From JALORV01 sp035429805 (GTDB taxonomy: Bacteria > Pseudomonadota > Gammaproteobacteria > Burkholderiales > Burkholderiaceae_F): 15,306 nucleotides of DNA. Position 1 is the stretch's first letter. Every line of letters starts with the position of its first letter. The translations under genes were made by a program, and so were the position numbers. The stretch lies in contig DAOMFL010000083.1 in assembly GCA_035429805.1 (NCBI GenBank), forward strand, positions 1-15,306, read 5' to 3'. Shown here piece by piece: positions 6,842 through 14,984 of the stretch. The notes beneath the pieces are model-generated. The model ran no database searches. It saw nothing but the letters and a program-made list of their open reading frames with translations, and had not been told where the DNA came from.

Positions 6842-6890
6842 CGGTCTTTCCTCCGTGGTCGCGTGCCGGCGCTGTGTCGGCCTCCCCAGC
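6821..6890. promoter_or_regulatory. Divergent yqgE/phrB 5' region
   Basis: This stretch holds the only AT-rich patch between the two divergent genes (about 6828-6838). On the minus strand it gives TACAAT (6828-6833), one base from the sigma70 -10 consensus. On the plus strand TAAACT (6832-6837) is a weaker -10 candidate for phrB. No good -35 element is seen for either direction. CCTCC at 6850-6854 is the complement of a strong GGAGG site serving the GTG start of yqgE. No ribosome binding site is visible before the phrB ATG at 6891. Confidence 0.35.
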
Positions 6891-8330
6891 ATGCACGACG
6901 CCGGTCTGGTCTGGTTCCGCCGCGATCTGCGGCTTGACGACCACGCCGCGCTGGCCGCAGCGCTGGCATCCTGCCGGCGCGTCTATTGCGCCTTCGTCTT
7001 CGACCAGCACATCCTCGATCCCCTGCGGGCGGCGGGTCAGCGGGCCGACCGGCGTGTCGAGTTCATCCACCGTTCGGTGACCGAACTGGACGGGGAACTG
7101 AGAAGGCTCGGAGGCGGGCTGGCGGTGCACCACGATCACGCCGCTGCGGCGATCCCCCGCCTGGCGAGCGAGCTCTCCGTGGATGCGGTGTACGCCGGCG
7201 ACGACTACGAGCCGTATGCGCGCGAGCGCGATGCCGCGGTGGAACGCGCACTCGCGGCGACGGGCCAACGGTTCGTGCGCTGCAAGGACCACGTGATCTT
7301 CGAGAAATCCGACGTGATGACGGCGGACCGACGGCCGTTCAGCGTCTACACGCCGTACCGGAACGCGTGGCTCAGGCGCCTCGTCGCCGACGACGTCGCG
7401 TCCAGAACGACGCATGAGGGACGCGAGCGCCTCGCGGCCCCGATCGCGCTGTCCGGCATGCCGACCCCGGCAGACCTCGGTTTCGTCGAGACCAACCTCG
7501 CACAGCTGTCGCTCGGAACCGGCGCGAGCGGCGGCGCTCGCGCGCTGGCGGATTTCAGGTCGCGGATCGATCGCTATGACGAAGCCCGCAACTTCCCCGC
7601 GGTGCGCGGACCGTCGTATCTATCTGTCCATCTTCGTTTCGGCACCGTGTCGATCCGCGAACTGGTGCGCACGGCGCGCGCGACGCGTTCGCCCGGGGCC
7701 GCGACCTGGCTCGCGGAACTGATCTGGCGCGACTTCTACCAGATGATCCTCTGGCATCACCCGCACGTCGCCGAGCGCGCGTTCCGGCCCGAGTACGACC
7801 GCATCGAATGGGAGTCAGGACCGCAGGCAGACGCGCACTTCGCCGCCTGGTGCGACGGCCGCACCGGCTATCCGCTGGTCGACGCCGCCATGGCCCAGAT
7901 CAACCAGACCGGGTACATGCACAACCGGCTGCGCATGGTGGTCGCGAGCTTCCTGACCAAGGACCTCGGCATCGACTGGCGCCGCGGCGAGCGTTACTTC
8001 GCGGACCACCTCAACGACTTCGACCTGGCCGCCAACAACGGCGGCTGGCAATGGGCCGCATCGACCGGCTGCGACGCGCAGCCGTACTTCCGCATCTTCA
8101 ATCCGGTGACGCAGTCGCAGAAGTTCGATCCCGATGGCAGCTTCATCAGGCGCTACCTGCCGCGGCTCGCCGGCTTCACTGCAAAGGAGATTCACGCGCC
8201 ATGGCTCGCCAGCGGGGCACGCCAGCGGGAAGCCGGTTGCGAGATCGGAACCGACTATCCCGCCCCGATCGTCGATCACGCGGACGCGCGCAAGCGGACG
8301 CTGGAGCGGTATGCGGTGGTGAAGCGCTGA
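6891..8330 (+). CDS. phrB: Class I deoxyribodipyrimidine photolyase (cryptochrome/photolyase family)
   Basis: Photolyase uses FADH- and blue light to split UV-induced pyrimidine dimers. The 479-residue protein starts LVWFRRDLRLDDHAAL, the standard N-terminal antenna-domain signature. The FAD/DNA-binding half carries ELIWRDFY (276-283), GYPLVDAAM (326-334), MHNRLRMVVASFLTKDL (343-359) and NNGGWQWAASTG (382-393). Residues W307, W363 and W386 align with the E. coli electron-transfer triad W306, W359 and W382, so activity is expected. The C-terminus DYPAPIVDHADARKRTLE also matches the E. coli pattern. The ATG at 6891 is chosen on similarity; an in-frame start 24 codons upstream would add non-conserved sequence across the yqgE promoter region. 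The gene points the opposite way from its neighbours and is probably its own transcription unit. The antenna cofactor cannot be told from sequence alone. Confidence 0.96.
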   Translation: MHDAGLVWFRRDLRLDDHAALAAALASCRRVYCAFVFDQHILDPLRAAGQRADRRVEFIHRSVTELDGELRRLGGGLAVHHDHAAAAIPRLASELSVDAVYAGDDYEPYARERDAAVERALAATGQRFVRCKDHVIFEKSDVMTADRRPFSVYTPYRNAWLRRLVADDVASRTTHEGRERLAAPIALSGMPTPADLGFVETNLAQLSLGTGASGGARALADFRSRIDRYDEARNFPAVRGPSYLSVHLRFGTVSIRELVRTARATRSPGAATWLAELIWRDFYQMILWHHPHVAERAFRPEYDRIEWESGPQADAHFAAWCDGRTGYPLVDAAMAQINQTGYMHNRLRMVVASFLTKDLGIDWRRGERYFADHLNDFDLAANNGGWQWAASTGCDAQPYFRIFNPVTQSQKFDPDGSFIRRYLPRLAGFTAKEIHAPWLASGARQREAGCEIGTDYPAPIVDHADARKRTLERYAVVKR

Positions 8331-8406
8331 CGCGAAGCGGTGCGTCTGTCGCGCTGTGCGGCTGGTTTCCCTGCCTGCCACGCGGCGCTTCAGGGCCGCG
8401 CGGCCC

Positions 8407-8438
8407 GTTACTTTCTTTGTCTTGGCAAAGAAAGTAAC
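8407..8438 (+). repeat. Left hairpin of the composite element
   Basis: A perfect 13-bp inverted repeat, GTTACTTTCTTTG (8407-8419) and CAAAGAAAGTAAC (8426-8438), closes on a 6-base loop. The tail CCAAAGAAAG (8438-8447) adds a third copy of the arm core. It begins 76 bases after the phrB stop, so it may mark the 3' end of the phrB transcript, but no U-tract follows. Confidence 0.85.
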
Positions 8439-8510
8439 CAAAGAAAGCCGCGCCTGCGAAGGCGCCCCTGCAGGGTGCCCTGTGCTGCTCGGGGTCGCAG
8501 GCGGGCCTGC

Positions 8511-8535
8511 AAACTCGCGCCCTACGGTCGCTCAG
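8511..8535 (+). repeat. Inner inverted-repeat arm, left copy
   Basis: This 25-base stretch, beginning AAACTCGC and ending CGGTCGCTCAG, matches the complement of 8702-8726 at 23 of 25 positions. It shows that the symmetry of the element extends well inside the terminal hairpins. Confidence 0.7.
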
Positions 8536-8701
8536 GCAGGCAGGCCCTCAACCGCCCCCGCCCCCCTGCGCTGCGCGGCGCGGCGCCTTCGAAGGCATCC
8601 AACTGCGTCGCGATAGGCAGCGTTGGAACGGCGATGGTGTTGGTCCGCTCGAGGACGCCGCAGCGGTGCGGGGCGGCAGCAGGGATGTGCCGGGCGCGTG
8701 T

Positions 8702-8726
8702 CTGAGCGACCGCAGGGAGCGAGTTT
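8702..8726 (-). repeat. Inner inverted-repeat arm, right copy
   Basis: This is the partner of 8511-8535. Read on the minus strand it begins AAACTCGC and ends CGGTCGCTCAG, differing at two internal positions. Together the two arms support an origin from two copies of one repeat placed in opposite orientation. Confidence 0.7.
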
Positions 8727-8808
8727 CGCGCACGGCTCGCTGACGCTCTGCAGCGCAAGGGAAGCCGGAGCGAAGCGCAGGCCGTCATCGCGCGGTCGCC
8801 TTTCTTTG

Positions 8809-8840
8809 GTGACTTTCTTTGGCGAGACAAAGAAAGTCAC
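8809..8840 (-). repeat. Right hairpin of the composite element
   Basis: A perfect 13-bp inverted repeat, GTGACTTTCTTTG (8809-8821) and CAAAGAAAGTCAC (8828-8840), encloses a 6-base loop. CTTTCTTTGG (8800-8809) is the matching tail on the inner side. Relative to the left hairpin, one T-A pair is replaced by G-C with both sides changed. The hairpin lies 74 bases downstream of the chpA stop. Confidence 0.85.
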
Positions 8841-8914
8841 TCGCCGCCGGGCGACTCCCGGCTCGGTTGCGGCGTCACAGAGGCGTTCGACGCGCAGCGG
8901 CACTCCAGTAAGCG

Positions 8915-11900
8915 CTACGCCGTCACCCGCTCCCCGAGGTACTGCCGCACCAGCTTCATCAGCTCGTCTTCCTGGTAGGGCTTGCCCAGGTATTCGTTGA
9001 CGCCGAGTTCGAACGCCATGCTGCGGTGCTTCTCGGCGGTGCGCGACGTGATCATGATGATCGGGATGCCCGAGGTCGCAGGCGAGCTGCGGATGTTGCG
9101 CGTCAGGTCGTAGCCGTCCATGCGCGGCATCTCGATGTCGACCAGCATGACGTCGGGCTTGGTGTCCTGCAACTGGCGCAGTGCATCGACGCCGTCCTTC
9201 GCCAGCAGCACGGTGAAGTTGTTGCGTTCGAGCAGGCGCTGCGTCACGCGGCGCACGGTCAGCGAATCGTCGACGACCATGACGGTCGGCTGCGTCGCGA
9301 TGCCGATCTCGGTGACCGGCTCGGTGCGCAGCGGTGCGGCCTTCGCTTCGGCACGGAGCTCCTTCTCGAATATCGCCGGCGGCTCCGGCGCACGCGTGAT
9401 CAGCTGCACCGGGTTGATGATCAGCACGATCTCGCCATTGCCGAGGATCGTGGCTCCGAGGATGCCGGCCAGTCGCGCCACCTGGGCGCCGACGTTCTTG
9501 ACAACAACTTCCTGGTTGCTCGACACGTCGTCGACTGCGATCGCCATGCGGTCGTCGCCGGACTTGAGCAGCACCACCGGGGTCTGCTTCGACAGGTGTC
9601 CGCTGGTCTCCTCGCCGACGAGCTGCGACAGCGGGCGCAGCACGACCGTGCCGATCGGCGGGATATCGATCATGCCCTCGGCAAGCGAAGGCAGCAGCGC
9701 CGCCGGCCGGTAGCGTCGGACTTGCTCGACCATGCCCGCCGGCAGCGCATAACGCCGGCTTCCGATGCGCGCCAGCACCACCTGGGCCACCGCGAGGGTC
9801 ATCGGCAGGTACAGCGTGAAGCGCGTGCCACGCCCGGTTTCGCTCGATACTGCAATGCGTCCGCCGAACGAGGCCAGCTCCGCACGGACCACGTCCATGC
9901 CGACTCCGCGCCCCGCAAGTTCGGTGACTTCCGTGGCGGTGGAAAAGCCCGGCAGGAAGATCAGGTCCATCGCCTCGCGGTCGCCCAGCGCCTGATCCGG
10001 ACCGATCAGTTCGCGTTCGATCGCGCGCTCGCGGATGCGCTCGAGAGGGAGTCCGGCGCCGTCGTCGCTGAGGACGACGACGATTTCGTTGGCTTCCTGG
10101 CGCACGTCCAGCACGAGTTCGCCGACCTCAGCCTTGCCGGCCGCGCGGCGCACTTCAGGGCGCTCGAGTCCGTGCACGATCGCGTTGCGGATCAGGTGCT
10201 CGAACGGGCCGACCATCTTCTCCAGCACGCCGCGGTCGATTTCGGTCGCTCCACCGCGCAGGTCGACGTTGACGCGTTTGCCAAGCTCCTTGGCCGTCTG
10301 CCGCGCGACGCGATACAGCCGCTCCGACACGTTCGAGAACGGCACCAGGCGCACGCGCATCAGCTGCTGCTGCAGGTCCCGCGTCAGCCGCGACTGCGAG
10401 GTCAGGTCGGTGTCGGCCGCCTGCAGGCCCTTCACCATGTTGCTCTGGACCATCGCGACGTCCTCGACGGACTCGGCCAGCATGCGCGTCAGTTCCTGCA
10501 GCCGCGTGTAGCGGTCGAACTCGAGCGGATCGAAGTCGGCCGACTCGCGCGACAGCGAAGCGCCGCGCGCCTGCAGCTGCGCCTCGGCCTGGATCTCGAC
10601 TTCGCGCAGCTGCGCGCGCAGCCGCTGGATGTTTTCCGTGAGGTCCGTCAGCGATCCCTTGATCGTCGAGACCTCGTTTTCGAGCTTCGAGCGGGCAATC
10701 GACACCTCGCCGGCCTGGTCGACCAGCTTGTCGAGCACATCGGCACGTACGCGGATGAAAGGCGCCGTCTGCTGGGCTGGCGCCGTCGCGGCCATCGTCG
10801 CCTCCACCGTCGACGGCAGCGGCATCGCGGGCTTCTCGACGCGCAGCTCCGGCTTGGACTCGCCACGGGCCGCTGCCAGGTCGATGACCGGCGCCAGCGG
10901 CGCAGCGACCGGCTCGGTCGTGGGTGGGGTCACCGGCGCCGGCGCTTCCACCGGCGCGGCGACAGCAGCCTCGGGGTTCTGCAGTTCGTCGTACAACGCG
11001 ATCGCCTTGTCGTACTGGCCCTGCAGGTCCTCGACGAGGATGCCCGGCACATCGGAGAGCTGCATCGCAGCCTCCATGCGCGTCTCCATGTCGTGCACGA
11101 GTTCGCCGAGCCTCATCGCACCGGCCATGCGGGCACTGCCCTTGACGGTGTGCAACCGGCGCATCAGGTCGCGCGCCACTTCGCGGTCGTTCGGATCGCT
11201 CTCGAGGCCACGCAGCGCGGTGCCGATCGCGGGCAGCAGGTCCGCCGCTTCCGCAAGGAACACCTGCAGCAGGTCAGCGTCGATTTCATCGCGGACGCGC
11301 GACACGACTTCGGTCTCGGCCTCGGCTTCGGCGTCGGCGGTCGCGGCCGGAATGTCCGCAGCCCTTGTGACGATGTCGGGCTCGGCGGTCACGTCGTCCG
11401 CCACCGACGGCGCTTCGGCCTCGACCGCAACCGCGAAGGCGGTGGCCTCCTGAATCGCGTCATGAGCCTCGTCGGCCGGCGCTTCCGCAGTCGCTTCGTC
11501 CGGGGCCACGAATTCCGGCACCTCGGGGTTCAGCGTTTCGACTGCGGGACCCGCGTCTGCCGGGCTCTCGACCCACGAGGATTCGACGGGTTCGGTCGAA
11601 GACGGAAGCGCCTGGGCAGCCAGCTCCTCGTGCAATGCCCCGTGGGCACGCACGATGGCCACGATGTCGTGCAGCGCGCCGGCATCGAACGGCGCTTCGT
11701 CCGGATACACACCCGCCGCGAACTGATGCAGCATGCCACGCATGCGCTCAATGACACGCTCGAGCGTGTCGTACTGGGCCGCGGTCAGTTCATAGTGATG
11801 CGCGCCGGCGAGCATCGACAGCGTGTGCATCAGGTCGTCGAGCGGATCGGCAATGTCGATCACCGGCGCCAGGCCCACGGTCTTCGAAATGCCCGACAGC

Positions 11901-14887
11901 GAATGGGCCCGGCGCACGACCTGCGCAGAGACCATGCGTGCGGGCTCGTAGCGCCATTCGTTGATGTCCTGCGCGAGCACGCGTACGCACTCGTCCGCTT
12001 CGTTCAGGAAGACCGAATACAGCCCGTGACTGATCTCGAGTGGCCCGATGCGGCGCACTTCCTCATCGGCAGCGTCGGCATCCCCGGCAGCCGTCCCTTG
12101 CGCGGGCGCGGCGTGCTCGCCGGCCGGCAGTATTTCGAGCGGCAACGACTCCGTCGCGGGGCCGGATTCCTCGTGGCCCTCGGCGCGGACCAGCCGCAGC
12201 TCGGGCCGCGGCTCCGCGGTCGCGGCGGCGCCCGGCATCGCTCCGAGGTCGAAATCGACCGGAGCCGCCGCGGGCCGGGACAGATCCTGTGAGGCCGGAG
12301 CGGGCAGCGCGACGTCGTGCAGCTCCGGCGCGCTGCCGTCAGGCTTTGGGGGCGCGGCACCCGGCGGCAGCGCCGCGTATTCGAACATGCCGCCTTCGCG
12401 CACGCGCTGTGCAGCGAGCACGAGAGGCGTCGGATCGATGTTTGCCTGGGAATCCCGGGCGATGGTCTCGACCCACGCACGGATCACCCGCTGCGCGCCG
12501 TCGGCCAGGTCGATCAGATCGTCGGTGGCGGGCCGCTCCTGGGCCAGCCACAGATTGAAGCACTGTTCCACGCCCCAGGCACCCTCGCCGAGGTGCTTGA
12601 AGCCGACCATGCGGCTCGAGCCCTTCAGCGTGTGGAATGCCCTCCGCACGGTCGTGAGCGTCGCCTTGTCGTCACGACGCGCACGCAGCTCGTCGAGATG
12701 GGTGACGATGCTGTCGAGCACCTCGCGCGCTTCCTCGACGAAGATCTCGCGCAGTTCGTCGTCGGCCGCCGCCTGACTCGACGGCAGCGGTGCCGTTGGC
12801 GGCGGCGCTTCCGGGGCCTTGGGCGGGGCCAGCAGCAGTTCGAGCTCGACGGCGTCTTCGGGCGTCGGCGCATCCTTCAGCTGCGCGAGCAGCTGCAGCG
12901 CGCGTGCGGCCATCGATTTCAGCTGCTCGTTGTCGAGCAGATCCGCTTCGTTCGACAGCATCGGCAGCAGGCGATCGAGTTCACCGATCGCACGTGCATC
13001 CCCGGCGACGCGCGTCAGCCGCTCGGCCTGGTGGTGCGCGGCTTCCAGGGTCTTGCGGGTGGCCGTTTCGACGTTATCAGTGCGCCGCGGCTCCGCGACG
13101 CGCATGTCGATGGTGCGGGGCGCAGCGTGATATTCCTCGTCCGCCGGAGCGAAGACCGCTTCGTCGGCCGGCAGCTGTCCCAGTTCGGCGGTGAACACGC
13201 CGGTCGCCGGGTCGTAATGGAACATGCCGCGCGGGCGTTCGGTGTCCTGTCCGAGGCTTTCGACGAAGAAGCCGACGGCACCGAGGTTCTGTGCGATGCG
13301 GCTGAATTCCTCGGGCTCCGGCGCGATCGCCGCATCGGCGAAGCGGCCGATCGATTCCTGGACGTTGCGCAGCGCGGCGACCGGGTCCTCATAGCCCAGC
13401 AGCGACAGCACGCCGCAGACCTGATCGAACATCGCCGTGGTCGCCGGCAGATCCTCGCGCTCGGCCGGGTTGCGGAAGAACCGGTCGAGGCGCTGCTCGA
13501 TCTCGCGCAGCGTCGACTGCGTTTCCGCGACCACGGTACCCATCGTGAGCCGGTCCTGCGCGCGACGCGCCAGCTCGGACATCCACGGTCCCGCCTCGGG
13601 CAGCGGCTCGCCCTTGCGGGCCTTCAGCAGGCGGTCGATCACCTGCTGGGCCCGACCCTCGTATTCGACGTCGGTCTGCGGCAGATCGTCGACACCGAGG
13701 TCGGCGAACAGCAGCGCGGAAGCCACTTCGAGTCCGAGCCGCTCGCGCATCTCGGTCGGGAGCTTGGCGAAGTCCAGAGTGACGCGACCAATCGCCTCGA
13801 ACGTCGCGCCCAGGGCGCGCGCGGACAGCCTGGCCGCGGAATCCCGCGCCAGCTTGATTTCCTGCGCGAACTTGGGCGGCTCGCCGCCCCCGGCGACGGT
13901 CTGGCCCCAGAGGAGCTTCGCCTGGGCCAGTGCTTCCTTCAGTGAGCGCAGCGCATCGGCATCGACTGCCGTCAGCGAAGCCCGCTCGAAATCCGCCGGT
14001 ATCAGCGCGTCGAGGCCGTACAGCCGCCGGATCTCGGCAAGGCGGGACGGACCGCCCTGCGCACGGCCGACGTAGTACAGCGCATCGATCATCAGGCGCT
14101 CGGCCACCGCGCCGCCGCCCTCGATCATGCGGCGCAGTTGCAGGTTCAGTCGTGCCAGCACGCGCTTGAGGTCCACATCGACCGGAATGACCGCGGCATC
14201 GAGCCCTTCGAGCAGCCCGCGGACGACCCACCAGAAGCTGCGCGCCAGTCCGCGCTGCGGCAGATGTTCGAGGTCCACCAGCGCATCGAGCATGCGTTTG
14301 CGGGCCCCCGGATCGTCCGCATTCCGCAGGAAACCGAGCAGCCCGAGCTCGAAGCGCGAGCGTCGCTCGCGCAGCTGCTCCGGCGAGTACTGGCGCGACT
14401 CGATCTGGTGGAAAGCGGGCCGCCGCGACAGGTCCGGGAAGATCAGATCCGCCGGATGGACGCGATTGGCACGATTGAGCTGCAGGACATCGCGGTAGTA
14501 CGGAAACAGCCGGATCGGCTGGTTCGGGCGCCCGGACAGCAGCGCTTCGAGGTAGGCCACGACGGCGCTGAGCGCGGTTTCGACCGATCGCACGCCGGCT
14601 GGCAGACACTCCTTGGGTTCTGCCTCGAAGCGGCGCGTCAGCTGCTCGACGGCATCCGTGACCAGCGCAACGCCGCGCAGATCGAGCAGTTGCAGCGCGC
14701 CGTTGGCCTGGTGGATCTGGTTGCGCGCATTGCGCAGGCTGTCGACATCCTGCTTGTTGGCGAGGAAGGCCTTCAGCCCGTTGACGGCCTCGGTCAGCGA
14801 TGTGCGGATCTCATCGATGACCCACGCCAGCGGCGCGACGTCCGGCGCCGCGCCGACCAGCTGATTGGGATCGTGTCGTTCGGCCAT
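8915..14887 (-). CDS. chpA: Hybrid CheA-type sensor kinase of the type IV pilus chemosensory system (ChpA/PilL)
   Basis: The 1990-residue cytoplasmic kinase phosphorylates pilus response regulators in the twitching-motility pathway. An N-terminal helical region (about 1-550), with a possible atypical HPt at H59, resembles the ChpA/FimL N-terminus. Three HPt domains follow, at H752 (HTLKGSSRM), H995 (HSLSG, lysine replaced by serine) and H1246 (HTVKGSARM). They are joined by Ala/Pro/Glu-rich linkers, the longest about 1090-1195. A CheA dimerisation segment starts near 1380. The ATPase domain has H1564/N1568 (HLIRNAIVHG), DDGAG (1608-1612) and GRGVGMDVV (1659-1667). A CheW-like domain spans about 1700-1835. 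A C-terminal receiver (1868-1985) has D1873/D1874, phospho-acceptor D1917, T1947 and K1969. The ATG has GGAGT 5 bases upstream. Pseudomonas aeruginosa ChpA is longer (about 2470 residues) with more Xpt domains. The preceding gene, pilJ, supports the assignment. Confidence 0.95.
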   Translation of the reverse strand: MAERHDPNQLVGAAPDVAPLAWVIDEIRTSLTEAVNGLKAFLANKQDVDSLRNARNQIHQANGALQLLDLRGVALVTDAVEQLTRRFEAEPKECLPAGVRSVETALSAVVAYLEALLSGRPNQPIRLFPYYRDVLQLNRANRVHPADLIFPDLSRRPAFHQIESRQYSPEQLRERRSRFELGLLGFLRNADDPGARKRMLDALVDLEHLPQRGLARSFWWVVRGLLEGLDAAVIPVDVDLKRVLARLNLQLRRMIEGGGAVAERLMIDALYYVGRAQGGPSRLAEIRRLYGLDALIPADFERASLTAVDADALRSLKEALAQAKLLWGQTVAGGGEPPKFAQEIKLARDSAARLSARALGATFEAIGRVTLDFAKLPTEMRERLGLEVASALLFADLGVDDLPQTDVEYEGRAQQVIDRLLKARKGEPLPEAGPWMSELARRAQDRLTMGTVVAETQSTLREIEQRLDRFFRNPAEREDLPATTAMFDQVCGVLSLLGYEDPVAALRNVQESIGRFADAAIAPEPEEFSRIAQNLGAVGFFVESLGQDTERPRGMFHYDPATGVFTAELGQLPADEAVFAPADEEYHAAPRTIDMRVAEPRRTDNVETATRKTLEAAHHQAERLTRVAGDARAIGELDRLLPMLSNEADLLDNEQLKSMAARALQLLAQLKDAPTPEDAVELELLLAPPKAPEAPPPTAPLPSSQAAADDELREIFVEEAREVLDSIVTHLDELRARRDDKATLTTVRRAFHTLKGSSRMVGFKHLGEGAWGVEQCFNLWLAQERPATDDLIDLADGAQRVIRAWVETIARDSQANIDPTPLVLAAQRVREGGMFEYAALPPGAAPPKPDGSAPELHDVALPAPASQDLSRPAAAPVDFDLGAMPGAAATAEPRPELRLVRAEGHEESGPATESLPLEILPAGEHAAPAQGTAAGDADAADEEVRRIGPLEISHGLYSVFLNEADECVRVLAQDINEWRYEPARMVSAQVVRRAHSLSGISKTVGLAPVIDIADPLDDLMHTLSMLAGAHHYELTAAQYDTLERVIERMRGMLHQFAAGVYPDEAPFDAGALHDIVAIVRAHGALHEELAAQALPSSTEPVESSWVESPADAGPAVETLNPEVPEFVAPDEATAEAPADEAHDAIQEATAFAVAVEAEAPSVADDVTAEPDIVTRAADIPAATADAEAEAETEVVSRVRDEIDADLLQVFLAEAADLLPAIGTALRGLESDPNDREVARDLMRRLHTVKGSARMAGAMRLGELVHDMETRMEAAMQLSDVPGILVEDLQGQYDKAIALYDELQNPEAAVAAPVEAPAPVTPPTTEPVAAPLAPVIDLAAARGESKPELRVEKPAMPLPSTVEATMAATAPAQQTAPFIRVRADVLDKLVDQAGEVSIARSKLENEVSTIKGSLTDLTENIQRLRAQLREVEIQAEAQLQARGASLSRESADFDPLEFDRYTRLQELTRMLAESVEDVAMVQSNMVKGLQAADTDLTSQSRLTRDLQQQLMRVRLVPFSNVSERLYRVARQTAKELGKRVNVDLRGGATEIDRGVLEKMVGPFEHLIRNAIVHGLERPEVRRAAGKAEVGELVLDVRQEANEIVVVLSDDGAGLPLERIRERAIERELIGPDQALGDREAMDLIFLPGFSTATEVTELAGRGVGMDVVRAELASFGGRIAVSSETGRGTRFTLYLPMTLAVAQVVLARIGSRRYALPAGMVEQVRRYRPAALLPSLAEGMIDIPPIGTVVLRPLSQLVGEETSGHLSKQTPVVLLKSGDDRMAIAVDDVSSNQEVVVKNVGAQVARLAGILGATILGNGEIVLIINPVQLITRAPEPPAIFEKELRAEAKAAPLRTEPVTEIGIATQPTVMVVDDSLTVRRVTQRLLERNNFTVLLAKDGVDALRQLQDTKPDVMLVDIEMPRMDGYDLTRNIRSSPATSGIPIIMITSRTAEKHRSMAFELGVNEYLGKPYQEDELMKLVRQYLGERVTA

Positions 14888-14892
14888 GTCAG

Positions 14893-14897
14893 ACTCC
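14893..14897 (-). promoter_or_regulatory. Ribosome binding site for chpA
   Basis: GGAGT on the minus strand ends 5 bases before the chpA ATG (complement of 14885-14887). It supports the chosen start. Confidence 0.6.
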
Positions 14898-14943
14898 GCC
14901 TGCGATCACCATGGAGTGTCCAGGGCTGCGTGCCCTTGCATTC

Positions 14944-14975
14944 AAAAAATCGACTGGCTTTGCCAGCGATTTTTT
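14944..14975 (-). terminator. Intrinsic terminator-like hairpin between pilJ and chpA
   Basis: The arms AAAAAATCG-A-CTGGC and GCCAG-CGATTTTTT form a 14-bp stem with one bulged base and a 3-base loop. Because the stem ends in A and T runs on both sides, it could terminate transcription in either direction. On the minus strand it follows pilJ by about 40 bases and precedes chpA by 56. If active it would reduce read-through from pilJ into chpA, leaving little room for a separate chpA promoter. Confidence 0.7.
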
Positions 14976-14984
14976 CAAGCTGAT

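Larger units (their letters stand above)
8407..8840. repeat. Composite element with inverted terminal hairpin modules
   Basis: Two 44-base modules in inverted orientation bound this 434-bp stretch (8407-8450, and 8797-8840 on the other strand); they match at 39 of 44 positions. Inside them a second inverted pair of 25 bases matches at 23 positions (8511-8535 against the complement of 8702-8726). The left and right offsets from the ends are similar, 104 and 114 bases. The layout resembles paired REP sequences (BIME) or a MITE-like insertion, but no clear target-site duplication borders it. No open frame inside looks like a protein. Similar CTTTCTTTG...CAAAGAAAG repeats are, from memory, scattered between genes in several beta- and gammaproteobacteria. 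Copy number in this genome is unknown. Confidence 0.7.
8331..8914. other. Gene-free region between convergent phrB and chpA
   Basis: These 584 bp hold no credible gene. The open frames here occur on both strands, are rich in Arg, Ala and Pro, and match no protein family I recognise. A 6-bp GC stem, CGCGGC and GCCGCG (8381-8400), precedes the composite inverted-repeat element at 8407-8840. A short tail (8841-8914) separates the element from the chpA stop. The region serves as the shared 3' flank of two convergent genes. Confidence 0.6.

Noticed and set aside
8407..8840. CRISPR array or tRNA interpretation of the repeat region
   Set aside because: The repeats form one inverted pair rather than a regular direct series with spacers, and no cloverleaf or cas gene is present.
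8356..9000. Several small open frames of 60-125 codons inside the intergenic repeat
   Set aside because: They occur on both strands, follow the inverted-repeat symmetry and match no family. They are repeat-derived, of the kind often annotated as spurious hypotheticals.
9026..13945. Very long open frames on the plus strand (up to 1088 codons) antisense to chpA
   Set aside because: They lie antisense to a fully supported kinase gene, are rich in Arg, His, Asp and Gly, and show no family motif. This is the usual effect of high GC content on the opposite strand.
14889..14912. A 7-residue minicistron on the minus strand whose TGA is one base from the chpA ATG
   Set aside because: No ribosome binding site precedes its ATG, and such a short frame is expected by chance; it is not reported as a gene.
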